A stretch of 6,484 bases of DNA from Cardiobacteriales bacterium (GCA_030150565.1 JASLFR010000079.1:1-6484), one strand, 5' to 3'; counted from the stretch's first letter, positions 1-6,484 are shown. Notes: generated from the sequence alone by a model not told the origin. Numbers and translations are program-made.

Positions 1-1957
1 ATCTTTAGGCGCAATCTCTCTTGCAGGGCGTGAGAAGCTCGATAACCTTATCTTCGTCATTAACTGTAACTTACAGCGCTTAGATGGCCCTGTTCGTGGA
101 AATGGCAAGATCATCCAAGAGCTTGAGTCTGGCTTCCGTGGGAATGGCTGGAATGTGATTAAGCTTATCTGGGGGAATGGTTGGGATTCACTCCTTGCTC
201 AAGATAAGGATGGTATCCTCCGCAAGCGCATGATGGAGTGTGTGGATGGGGATTATCAGACCTATAAATCCCGTGATGGTGCATATGTTCGTGAGCACTT
301 CTTCAATACACCTGAACTAAAAGAGATGGTGGCGCATCTTTCAGATAATGATATCTGGCGCTTAAATCGTGGTGGGCATGATGAGAATAAGGTCTATGCT
401 GCATACGATGCCGCGACAAAAACAGTTGGTAAGCCTACTGTAATTTTAGTGAAAACCATTAAGGGTTATGGAATGGGGCAAGATGGTGAAGCGCAAAACG
501 TTGCTCACCAGCAGAAGACAATTAGCCTTGATTCTCTTCGCCGTTTCCGTGACCGTTTTGAAGTACCGATTTCGGATGAAGATCTTGAGGCGGTTAATTT
601 TATCCGTCCTCCTGAAGGTTCACCTGAGCTTGAGTATCTCCATGAGCGTCGCCGTGCGCTAGGGGGATATGTCCCGACTCGCCGTGTGAAATCAGATACA
701 GAGTTGAAAGTGCCAGAGCTTTCAGCCTTTAAAGCGCAACTTGAAGCGACAGCGGAAGGGCGTGAAATCTCCACAACGATGAGCTTTGTGCGCATCTTAA
801 ATACACTTGTGCGTGATAAAGAGATCGGCAAGCGGATCGTCCCTATTTTAGTGGATGAATCCCGTACCTTTGGAATGGAAGGGATGTTCCGTCAATTAGG
901 AATCTGGTCACAAGCAGGGCAGCAATATACGCCGCAAGATGCGGGGCAATTGATGTTCTATAAAGAGACAAAAGATGGACAGATCCTCCAAGAGGGGATT
1001 AATGAGGCGGGGGGAATCAGCTCGTGGATCGCAGCAGGTACCGCTTACTCAACCTCTAATGTCCCGATGATCCCCTTCTTTGTCTGTTACTCCATGTTCC
1101 AGCTTCAGCGCACCTTTGACTTAGTTTGGGCGGCGGCAGATCAGCGCACACGTGGATTCCTCATGGGAGGAACGGCAGGAAGAACGACTCTAAATGGGGA
1201 AGGGCTTCAGCACGAAGATGGCCATAGCCATGTGATGGCAGGTTTAATTCCTAACTGTATGCCGTATGATCCAGCCCTTCAGTTTGAGCTAGCGGTGATT
1301 ATGCAAGATGGTCTTCGCCGTATGGTGGAGGAGCAGGAAGATATCTTCTACTACATCACCATTATGAATGAGAACTACGCACATCCTGCAATGCCAGAGG
1401 GGGCTGAGTCAGATATTCTCAAAGGGATGTATCTGCTCAAACCAGCGGCAGCGAATGATAAGCCACTAGTGCGTCTTTTAGGAGCGGGAACGATTCTCCA
1501 AGAGGTGTTAGAAGCGGCTAAATTGCTCGATGCGGATTGGGGTGTTGAGAGTGATGTTTATAGCTGCCCAAGCTTTACGCTTCTTGCGCGTGATTTCCAT
1601 GAGTGTGAGCGCCAAGCGCTTCTCCATCCTGAAACACCCGCACCTGCATCATTCGTTGCAGAGATGCTTAACCACTCTGATGCTCCTGTGATTGTCTCAA
1701 CCGACTATGTGCGGATGCTTGCTGAGCAGATTCGCCCAGCGGTTAAAGCACCTTACCGTGTATTAGGGACCGATGGCTTTGGTCGTTCAGATAGCCGTGC
1801 TCAGCTCCGTAAATTCTTTGAAGTGGATCGTTACTATATTGTGATTGCAGCGCTTAAAGAGCTTGCAGATGCAGGAACGATTGAGCATTCACAGGTGACG
1901 AAGGCGATTGAGAAATACAATATTGATGTAAACAAGCCCAATCCCCTTACGGTTTAA
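1..1957 (+). CDS. aceE: Pyruvate dehydrogenase E1 component, homodimeric AceE type (5' end outside window)
   Basis: Thiamine-diphosphate (ThDP) enzyme that decarboxylates pyruvate and reductively acetylates the lipoyl groups of the pyruvate dehydrogenase complex in the cytoplasm. The frame is open from base 2 and gives 651 codons, starting at about residue 238 of the 887-residue E. coli protein, so about 237 residues are missing, including most of the GDG ThDP/Mg motif. Visible family landmarks, in E. coli numbering from memory of the family: NCNLQR with Mg ligands Asn260 and Gln262 (68-76); the mobile inner loop GYGMG...NVAHQ with His407 (506-508); DESRTFGMEG with Glu522 (857-859); INEAGG with Glu571, which activates the cofactor (1004-1006); YSMF matching Tyr599/Phe602; and GLQHEDGHSH with His640 (1211-1213). 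All are intact. The C-terminus (GTDGFGRSDSR, then NIDVNKPNP) is typical. The GTG at 155 is an internal valine codon, not the start. It is the first gene of the visible operon, 36 bases before aceF. The identification is very secure. Confidence 0.98.
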   Translation, partial: SLGAISLAGREKLDNLIFVINCNLQRLDGPVRGNGKIIQELESGFRGNGWNVIKLIWGNGWDSLLAQDKDGILRKRMMECVDGDYQTYKSRDGAYVREHFFNTPELKEMVAHLSDNDIWRLNRGGHDENKVYAAYDAATKTVGKPTVILVKTIKGYGMGQDGEAQNVAHQQKTISLDSLRRFRDRFEVPISDEDLEAVNFIRPPEGSPELEYLHERRRALGGYVPTRRVKSDTELKVPELSAFKAQLEATAEGREISTTMSFVRILNTLVRDKEIGKRIVPILVDESRTFGMEGMFRQLGIWSQAGQQYTPQDAGQLMFYKETKDGQILQEGINEAGGISSWIAAGTAYSTSNVPMIPFFVCYSMFQLQRTFDLVWAAADQRTRGFLMGGTAGRTTLNGEGLQHEDGHSHVMAGLIPNCMPYDPALQFELAVIMQDGLRRMVEEQEDIFYYITIMNENYAHPAMPEGAESDILKGMYLLKPAAANDKPLVRLLGAGTILQEVLEAAKLLDADWGVESDVYSCPSFTLLARDFHECERQALLHPETPAPASFVAEMLNHSDAPVIVSTDYVRMLAEQIRPAVKAPYRVLGTDGFGRSDSRAQLRKFFEVDRYYIVIAALKELADAGTIEHSQVTKAIEKYNIDVNKPNPLTV

Positions 1958-1977
1958 TTGAGCGATCAGACAGTTTT

Positions 1978-1983
1978 AAAGGA
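1978..1983 (+). promoter_or_regulatory. Ribosome binding site of aceF
   Basis: AAAGGA lies 10 bases before the ATG at 1994 in the 36-base aceE-aceF gap. It supports that ATG, which opens directly into the lipoyl domain (MAKVDLVVPDIG). The gap is too short and featureless to suggest a separate promoter, so cotranscription with aceE is inferred. Confidence 0.75.
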
Positions 1984-1993
1984 AAAATAGATT

Positions 1994-3676
1994 ATGGCAA
2001 AAGTAGATTTAGTAGTGCCAGATATTGGAAGTTTCGATGAAGTAGAAGTCATTGAGATTCCAGTTAAGGTAGGCGATGTTGTTGCAGTGGAAGATGCGCT
2101 TTTAGTGCTCGAATCTGATAAAGCATCGATGGATGTACCGGCAGAGAAAGCGGGTAAAATCGTTGAGATTTTAGTCTCAGTGGGTGATAGCGTTAAGACA
2201 GGAACTCTCTTTGCACGCATTGAAGAGGAGGGGGCGGCTAGCGAGGCTGCTCCTCAAGATGAGAGCTCTGTAGAAAGCGCTAAAGAGACAAATGTTGAAG
2301 AGGCGCCAAAAGTAGAAGAGAGCGCTTCAGGTGCATCAGCGGGCGCTCTAAAAGAGTTACGTGTTCCCGATATCGGCAATTTTGATGATGTTGATGTTAT
2401 CGAGGTGTTAGTTAAAGCGGGTGATACCGTAGCTGTTGATGATGTTTTAGCAACCCTTGAATCTGATAAAGCATCGATGGATGTTCCCGCAGAAGATGCA
2501 GGTAAGATTGTGGAAGTCTTCATAAAAGTTGGAGACTCAATTAAAGAGGGTGACCTTATCGCTACGATTGAGGCTGATGGTGGTGCGGCGGCAGCTCCTG
2601 CTTCTGAAGAGAAGAGTGATGATCTTAAGACTTCGGAGGTTAAAGAGGAGCGGGGAGCAGATAACACTGCTTCAGGCGAGGATTTAAAAGCACCTCACGC
2701 AGGAGATCAGATTCCAGTAGCTCCCGTTTCACAATCTGATGCAGCAAAGCTTGATCTCTCATCAGCACACGCTTCCCCTTCTGTTCGTGCGTTTGCCCGT
2801 GAGCTTGGTGCGAATCTCAATGAAGTGACAGGAACAGGGCGTAAATCACGTATTCTTCGTGAAGATGTTGTGAAGTATGTGAAGGAGGTTCTTTCGGGGG
2901 CAACCCAGCCTGCCGCTGCGAAATCGGGTGGTGGGGGTATTGGTCTTGATCTTCTCCCTTGGCCAAAGGTGGATTTTGCTAAGTTTGGTGAGATTGAAGA
3001 AGCGCCTCTTTCCAGAATTAAGAAGATTTCAGGCGCGAATTTAGCGCGTAACTGGGTACAGATCCCCCATGTTGCGCAGTTCGATGAGGCGGATATTACC
3101 GATCTTGAAGCGCTCCGCAAACAGCTCAATAAAGAGATGGAGCGAGAGGGTGCACGAGTAACGATTCTTGCCTTCCTCTTTAAAGCAGTAGTTAAAGCGC
3201 TCCAGAAATTCCCAGAGTTCAATAGCTCATTAGAGGGGGATAATCTCATTCTTAAGAAGTATTATCACATCGGTTTTGCGGCGGATACCCCTAATGGGTT
3301 AGTCGTTCCTGTAATTCGTGATTGTGATAAGAAAGGGGTGCTTGAGATCGCTTCAGAGATGCGTGAGCTTGCAGGGCTTGCCCGAGAAGGGAAGCTTAAA
3401 CCCGATCAGATGCAGGGTGGAACCTTTACAATCTCCTCTTTAGGAGGGATTGGAGGCACAAACTTCATCCCTATTATTAATGCGCCAGAAGTGGCAATTT
3501 TAGGGGTTGCACGCAATCAGATGAAGCCAGTTTGGAATGGTAAAGAGTTTGAGCCCCGCTTAATGTTGCCGCTTGCACTCTCTTATGATCATCGTGTGAT
3601 TGATGGAGCTTTAGGTGCGCGCTTTATCGTCTATCTCAATCAGTTATTGAGCGATATGCGCCGTGCATTAATTTAA
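1994..3676 (+). CDS. aceF: Dihydrolipoyllysine acetyltransferase, E2 of pyruvate dehydrogenase, two lipoyl domains
   Basis: Core of the pyruvate dehydrogenase complex. It moves the acetyl group from lipoyl-lysine to CoA and binds E1 and E3. The 560 residues read in order as follows. Lipoyl domain 1 is at about 3-78, with the modified Lys43 in ESDKASMDVPA. A Glu/Ser/Ala-rich linker follows at about 78-118. Lipoyl domain 2 is at about 120-194, with Lys159 in the same motif. A second charged linker leads to the peripheral-subunit-binding domain at about 261-297 (SPSVRAFAREL...GTGRKSRILREDV). A short Gly/Ala hinge precedes the catalytic acyltransferase domain at about 335-560, which ends with the signature DHRVIDG carrying catalytic His533 and Asp537 (His codon 3590-3592). 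E. coli AceF has three lipoyl domains and about 630 residues; this one has two, as in several other proteobacteria. The linkers are more acidic and less Ala/Pro-rich than the E. coli ones. The WPKVDFAKFGEIE segment before the core is typical of pyruvate-specific E2 rather than the 2-oxoglutarate E2. Confidence 0.98.
   Translation: MAKVDLVVPDIGSFDEVEVIEIPVKVGDVVAVEDALLVLESDKASMDVPAEKAGKIVEILVSVGDSVKTGTLFARIEEEGAASEAAPQDESSVESAKETNVEEAPKVEESASGASAGALKELRVPDIGNFDDVDVIEVLVKAGDTVAVDDVLATLESDKASMDVPAEDAGKIVEVFIKVGDSIKEGDLIATIEADGGAAAAPASEEKSDDLKTSEVKEERGADNTASGEDLKAPHAGDQIPVAPVSQSDAAKLDLSSAHASPSVRAFARELGANLNEVTGTGRKSRILREDVVKYVKEVLSGATQPAAAKSGGGGIGLDLLPWPKVDFAKFGEIEEAPLSRIKKISGANLARNWVQIPHVAQFDEADITDLEALRKQLNKEMEREGARVTILAFLFKAVVKALQKFPEFNSSLEGDNLILKKYYHIGFAADTPNGLVVPVIRDCDKKGVLEIASEMRELAGLAREGKLKPDQMQGGTFTISSLGGIGGTNFIPIINAPEVAILGVARNQMKPVWNGKEFEPRLMLPLALSYDHRVIDGALGARFIVYLNQLLSDMRRALI
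2006..2224 (+). repeat. Lipoyl-domain coding repeat, copy 1 (AceF domain 1)
   Basis: This stretch encodes residues 5-77 of AceF, the first of three homologous 73-residue lipoyl domains in the operon. The lipoylated lysine codon is at 2120-2122. By hand alignment, about 50 of 73 residues match copy 2 and about 46 match the copy in lpdA. Confidence 0.9.
2354..2572 (+). repeat. Lipoyl-domain coding repeat, copy 2 (AceF domain 2)
   Basis: This stretch encodes residues 121-193 of AceF, with Lys159 as the modified residue. The 26 bases around the lysine (2459-2484) are identical to 2111-2136 in copy 1. By hand count it is the closest relative of the lpdA lipoyl domain (about 52 of 73 residues identical). 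Confidence 0.9.
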
Positions 3677-3681
3677 AGGAG
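3675..3681 (+). promoter_or_regulatory. Strong Shine-Dalgarno of lpdA overlapping the aceF stop
   Basis: AAAGGAG begins inside the aceF stop codon (TAA at 3674-3676) and sits 7 bases before the lpdA ATG at 3689. This fixes the lpdA start and suggests that ribosomes finishing aceF can restart on lpdA. It leaves no room for a separate lpdA promoter in the 12-base gap, unlike E. coli, where lpdA also has its own promoter. Confidence 0.85.
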
Positions 3682-3688
3682 AGAGAAG

Positions 3689-5452
3689 ATGGCAATTGAA
3701 ATAAAATTACCCGATATTGGGAATTTTGATGCGGTTGATGTCATTGAGGTTCTGGTGAAAGAGGGTGATGTTGTCGCAATTGATGAGACCCTCTTAACGC
3801 TTGAGTCGGATAAGGCATCGATGGATGTTCCTGCTGAAATTGCAGGAACAATCACTGAAGTGAGAGTGAAAGTTGGTGATTCTGTTAAAACAGGGGATGT
3901 CATCGGGATGATGGAGCCCGCAGCAGAAGTAGCAGAGTCGAGCGATGCTCCCCGCTTAGTCAAAGAGGAGGAGCCGAAAGTAGCCTCTACAGAGACCGCT
4001 GAAAAGCCAGCAGCTAATGAAGCAGTTACTACAGGGGGGGTGGTAAACCCTGATTGTGATGTACTTGTGATTGGTGGTGGTCCAGGTGGTTATTCAGCAG
4101 CTTTTAGAGCGGCAGATTTAGGCTTAAAAGTGATCATGGTTGAGAAGTATCCAACTATCGGTGGAGTCTGCCTCAATGTGGGATGTATTCCATCTAAAGC
4201 GCTCCTCAATGTGGTTGGTGTGATGGATACGGCAAAATCTTTTGCTGATTTAGGAGTGACTTTTGAAGCTCCTAAAGTTGACCTCGATAAACTTCGCGGT
4301 TTTAAGGAATCGGTAATCGGTAAGTTAACAGGTGGTCTTGCTGGAATGGCGAAGATGCGAAATGTTGAGGTGGTTCAAGGTTTTGCAAAATTTGTTGCTG
4401 ATCATGAGGTGGTTGTTGAGCAAGAGGGAGCAACCCGTAACATCCGTTTCCATAAAGCGATCATTGCTGCTGGTTCTCGTGCGATTAAACTCCCCTTTAT
4501 GCCTGAAGATCCAAGAATCATCGATTCAACGGGAGCGCTTGAATTGAAAGATATTCCAGAGCGTCTTTTAGTTGTAGGTGGTGGAATTATTGGATTGGAG
4601 ATGGCGACTGTCTACTCAACGCTCGGTTCTAAAGTATCGATTGTTGAATTTACTGAAGGCTTCATTCCTGGTGCGGATCGTGATCTTGTTAAGGTCTTTG
4701 AGAAGAAGAATGAAGATCGCTTTGAGTCTGTAATGTTCAAAACGAAAGTGGTTGGTGCAACAGCAAAAGATGAAGGGATTGAGGTTGAATTTGAGGGGGA
4801 GAACGCTCCTGAATCACCTCAGATCTATGATCGAGTACTTGTAGCTGTTGGCCGTGCTCCTAATGGGGCAACTTTGGATGCAGGGCGTGCAGGTGTTCAT
4901 GTAGATGAGCGTGGTTTCATTGAGGTTGATAAACAGATGCGCACCAATGTGCCCCATATTTTTGCGATTGGGGATATTGTGGGGCAGCCGATGCTTGCGC
5001 ATAAAGCAGTTCATGAAGGGCATGTTGCTGCAGAGGTGTGTGCAGGAGAGAAGCGCTTCTTTGATGCACGTTTTGTCCCTTCTGTTGCTTACACTGATCC
5101 AGAAGTTGCATGGGCAGGATTGACGGAGACAGAGGCGAAAGAGAAGGGGATTGCGTACGAAAAATCGGTCTTCCCATGGGCTGCAAGTGGTAAAGCGATT
5201 GCGAATAATCGTGATGAGGGCTTTACGAAATTGCTCTATGATCCTGAGACGAAGCAGATTTTAGGAGGTGCAATCGTAGGTACGCATGCGGGTGATCTTA
5301 TCGGCGAGATCTGTCTTGCGGTAGAGATGGGCGCAGATAATATCGATCTTGCGCATACAATTCATCCACATCCAACCTTAATTGAATCGGTAGGGATGGC
5401 TGCGGGCAATATTACTGGCGCTTGCACTGATTTACCACCAAAGCGTAAATAG
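3689..5452 (+). CDS. lpdA: Dihydrolipoamide dehydrogenase (E3) with an N-terminal lipoyl domain
   Basis: FAD enzyme that reoxidises dihydrolipoyl groups and passes the electrons to NAD+, closing the pyruvate dehydrogenase cycle. The 587 residues are about 110 longer than E. coli Lpd (about 474) because of an added N-terminal lipoyl domain (about 1-78; lysine acceptor Lys42, codon 3812-3814, in ESDKASMDVPA) and a charged, alanine-containing linker (about 79-120). The E3 body then shows the FAD-binding motif GGGPGGYSAA (about 129-138), the redox disulfide CLNVGC (Cys161 and Cys166), the NAD-binding GGGIIG (297-302), the second FAD motif FAIGDIVGQPMLAHKA (about 425-440), and the catalytic HPHPTLIE near the C-terminus (His561 and Glu566 by analogy with E. 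coli His444/Glu449). All key residues are present. The layout and many stretches closely match Neisseria p64k. Its position directly behind aceF suggests it serves the pyruvate complex; whether the 2-oxoglutarate and glycine cleavage complexes share it cannot be told from this window. Confidence 0.98.
   Translation: MAIEIKLPDIGNFDAVDVIEVLVKEGDVVAIDETLLTLESDKASMDVPAEIAGTITEVRVKVGDSVKTGDVIGMMEPAAEVAESSDAPRLVKEEEPKVASTETAEKPAANEAVTTGGVVNPDCDVLVIGGGPGGYSAAFRAADLGLKVIMVEKYPTIGGVCLNVGCIPSKALLNVVGVMDTAKSFADLGVTFEAPKVDLDKLRGFKESVIGKLTGGLAGMAKMRNVEVVQGFAKFVADHEVVVEQEGATRNIRFHKAIIAAGSRAIKLPFMPEDPRIIDSTGALELKDIPERLLVVGGGIIGLEMATVYSTLGSKVSIVEFTEGFIPGADRDLVKVFEKKNEDRFESVMFKTKVVGATAKDEGIEVEFEGENAPESPQIYDRVLVAVGRAPNGATLDAGRAGVHVDERGFIEVDKQMRTNVPHIFAIGDIVGQPMLAHKAVHEGHVAAEVCAGEKRFFDARFVPSVAYTDPEVAWAGLTETEAKEKGIAYEKSVFPWAASGKAIANNRDEGFTKLLYDPETKQILGGAIVGTHAGDLIGEICLAVEMGADNIDLAHTIHPHPTLIESVGMAAGNITGACTDLPPKRK
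3698..3916 (+). repeat. Lipoyl-domain coding repeat, copy 3 (N-terminus of Lpd)
   Basis: This stretch encodes residues 4-76 of Lpd and is homologous to the two AceF domains. The shared PDIGNFD.VDVIEVLVK segment and the lysine motif make it closer to AceF domain 2 than to domain 1. At DNA level the lysine region (3803-3828) differs from the AceF copies only at a few synonymous positions. Confidence 0.88.
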
Positions 5453-5470
5453 GATGGGATAAACTAACCC

Positions 5471-5510
5471 AAAAAAGAACCCACCTCTTTAAGTAGAGTG
5501 TGGGTTTTTT
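5471..5510. terminator. Bidirectional intrinsic terminator between lpdA and obg
   Basis: A hairpin is formed by AACCCAC (5478-5484) and GTGGGTT (5500-5506). It extends through CTCT/AGAG (5485-5488 with 5495-5498) with one bulged T at 5499, leaving a 6-base loop. On the + strand it runs into six T (5505-5510), ending the pyruvate dehydrogenase transcript 26 bases after the lpdA stop. On the - strand the A run at 5471-5476 becomes a T tract just past the stem, so it can also stop transcription arriving from obg, whose stop codon is about 84 bases before the hairpin. The rest of the 5453-5593 gap shows nothing I can name. Confidence 0.88.
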
Positions 5511-5593
5511 GTTATTAGGAGTAGAGCGAAAAACGGTTAGCGCTATTGATAATTTATGCTTGTAATTCTCTCTTTTTTGTAGTGATGAGAAAA

Positions 5594-6484
5594 TTACTCC
5601 TCTTCTGAATCGATCGGTCCGTGAATCTCTTCAAGATCTAGGATTTTCTCCCGCTCTTTTTGGCGAGCCGCTTTCGCTTTGCGCTCTTTTTCCGCCTCCT
5701 CTTCAGCGCGATTTTTATTAATCTCCTCCATAATACGGTAGATCATCGCTTGAGTATTCTCTTTTGCTAGCGCTGAAACGGTAAAGTAGGGGAGTGAGCG
5801 ATCCCAATTAATCGCATTGAGGAATGACTCAATACGCTCCTCTCGATCCTCTTCTGGAATAAGATCGATCTTATTCATAACTAACCAGCGAGGCTTATCT
5901 GCGAGCTCATCGCTATAATTCTCAAGCTCCTTTACAATCGTTTCATAGTCGAAAACAGGGTCTTGAGTATCGCTTGAAGGGGAGAGATCCACCAAGTGGA
6001 GCATTACTGACGTTCGGGTAAGATGTTTTAAAAATTGATGCCCAAGACCTGTTCCCTCTGATGCTCCTTCAATTAAGCCTGGAATATCTGCCACGATAAA
6101 GCTATTTAGGGGATCAACAGCAACGACTCCTAAGCTTGGCTCGAGTGTTGTAAAGGGGTAATCAGCAACTTTTGGACGAGCCCGAGAGATCGCTCGAACA
6201 AGGGTCGATTTTCCTGCATTTGGGAGCCCTAACAATCCTACATCCGCAAGTACTTTTAGCTCTAATCTAAGCTCGCGAATATCCCCTTTTGTCCCTGGTT
6301 TTGATTGACGAGGTGCACGATTAGTAGAGCTTTTAAAGCGAGTATTTCCCAATCCATGCATGCCCCCTTGGGCGACTTTAACGGTTTGGTTAGGTTCTGT
6401 TAGGTCGTAGAGAAGCTCATTGGTCTCATCATCAAAGATCTGTGTTCCAAGAGGAACTTCTAAGTAGAGATCTTCTCCTGATTT
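5594..6484 (-). CDS. obg: Obg/CgtA ribosome-associated GTPase (5' end outside window)
   Basis: Essential, slow GTPase that binds the 50S subunit and takes part in its maturation and in stress responses. The frame is open to the window edge: 41 codons lie upstream of the Met at 6361 and continue the glycine-rich Obg fold (LYLEVPLGTQIFDDET...VKVAQGGMHGLGNTRFKSS). The true start is therefore outside, with about 80 residues missing by comparison with E. coli ObgE. The G domain is complete: G1 GLPNAGKST (6203-6229), switch region DYPFTTLEPSLG, G3 DIPGLIEGA, G4 NKID (5864-5875) and G5 SAL. The Obg-specific ASEGTGLGHQFLKH segment follows G3. The C-terminal tail of about 40 residues is rich in Glu, Lys and Arg, probably helical, and ends in SEEE; it is shorter and more mixed in charge than the strongly acidic E. 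coli tail. The gene converges on lpdA. In many bacteria rplU and rpmA lie just upstream of obg, but that region is not in view. Confidence 0.97.
   Translation of the reverse strand, partial: KSGEDLYLEVPLGTQIFDDETNELLYDLTEPNQTVKVAQGGMHGLGNTRFKSSTNRAPRQSKPGTKGDIRELRLELKVLADVGLLGLPNAGKSTLVRAISRARPKVADYPFTTLEPSLGVVAVDPLNSFIVADIPGLIEGASEGTGLGHQFLKHLTRTSVMLHLVDLSPSSDTQDPVFDYETIVKELENYSDELADKPRWLVMNKIDLIPEEDREERIESFLNAINWDRSLPYFTVSALAKENTQAMIYRIMEEINKNRAEEEAEKERKAKAARQKEREKILDLEEIHGPIDSEEE

Noticed and set aside
155..157. GTG as a possible start of the first gene
   Set aside because: The same frame is open back to base 2 and encodes conserved AceE sequence (AISLAGRE, NCNLQRLDGP), so this GTG is an internal valine codon.
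505..831. Antisense reading frame of 108 codons opposite aceE
   Set aside because: It overlaps the secure aceE frame, is of very low complexity (Ser/Arg), and looks like a chance shadow.
2254..2667. Antisense reading frame of 137 codons opposite aceF
   Set aside because: It is a Ser/Thr/Ala-rich mirror of the lipoyl-domain codons of aceF, with no recognisable motif of its own.
2707..3249. Antisense reading frame of 180 codons opposite aceF
   Set aside because: It lies fully inside a well-supported gene, its composition reflects the opposite strand, and it shows no family motif.
3436..3455. AGGAGG-like sequence inside aceF that could be an internal translation start
   Set aside because: It encodes the conserved SSLGGIGG of the E2 core and has no suitably spaced start codon leading to a plausible product.
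5538..5545. Eight-base palindrome TAGCGCTA in the convergent gap
   Set aside because: It is too short and isolated to call an operator or a hairpin; short palindromes like this occur by chance.
6359..6361. ATG (- strand) as the start of obg
   Set aside because: The 41 codons upstream in frame match the Obg N-terminal fold (EVPLGT, VAQGG), so this is an internal methionine and the gene runs off the window.
1..6484. A novel defence, mobile or secondary-metabolite system
   Set aside because: All long coding capacity is explained by aceE, aceF, lpdA and obg. No extra genes, integrase, inverted repeats or CRISPR-like arrays are visible.

Overview
The window holds a complete pyruvate dehydrogenase complex operon, apart from the missing 5' end of its first gene, and the 3' part of a convergent gene for the ribosome-associated GTPase Obg. 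The + strand order is aceE (E1, 3' three quarters) - aceF (E2, complete) - lpdA (E3, complete). A strong hairpin terminator follows, and obg (cgtA) runs into it from the other side on the - strand.

The homodimeric AceE-type E1, an AceF with two N-terminal lipoyl domains, and an Lpd with its own N-terminal lipoyl domain point to a proteobacterium. The Lpd resembles the lipoyl-dihydrolipoamide dehydrogenase described in Neisseria (p64k) and some other beta-proteobacteria. Base composition is moderate (GC in the mid-40s by eye) and leucine is often TTA, CTT or CTC. A gamma-proteobacterial lineage outside the enterics, for example Cardiobacteriales (Ignatzschineria or Wohlfahrtiimonas type), would fit, but this is a weak taxonomic guess because no rRNA is present.

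Layout: 1-1957 aceE, from about residue 238 in E. coli numbering to the stop. 1958-1993 is a short gap with the aceF ribosome binding site. 1994-3676 is aceF. 3677-3688 is a 12-base gap, with the lpdA Shine-Dalgarno overlapping the aceF stop. 3689-5452 is lpdA. 5453-5593 is a convergent intergenic region with a bidirectional terminator and nothing else I can support. 5594-6484 is obg, with its first roughly 80 codons beyond the window.

The three enzymes work as one machine. AceE decarboxylates pyruvate with thiamine diphosphate and reductively acetylates a lipoyl group. AceF transfers the acetyl group to CoA. Lpd reoxidises the dihydrolipoyl group with FAD and NAD+. The complex carries three lipoyl domains in total, two on E2 and one on E3, all with the same core around the modified lysine. 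This is housekeeping sequence: I see no mobile element, CRISPR array, defence system or RNA gene. The points worth a second look are the lipoyl-fused E3, the near-identical DNA of the lipoyl domains, and a run of seven G exactly in the linker between the lipoyl and FAD domains of lpdA.
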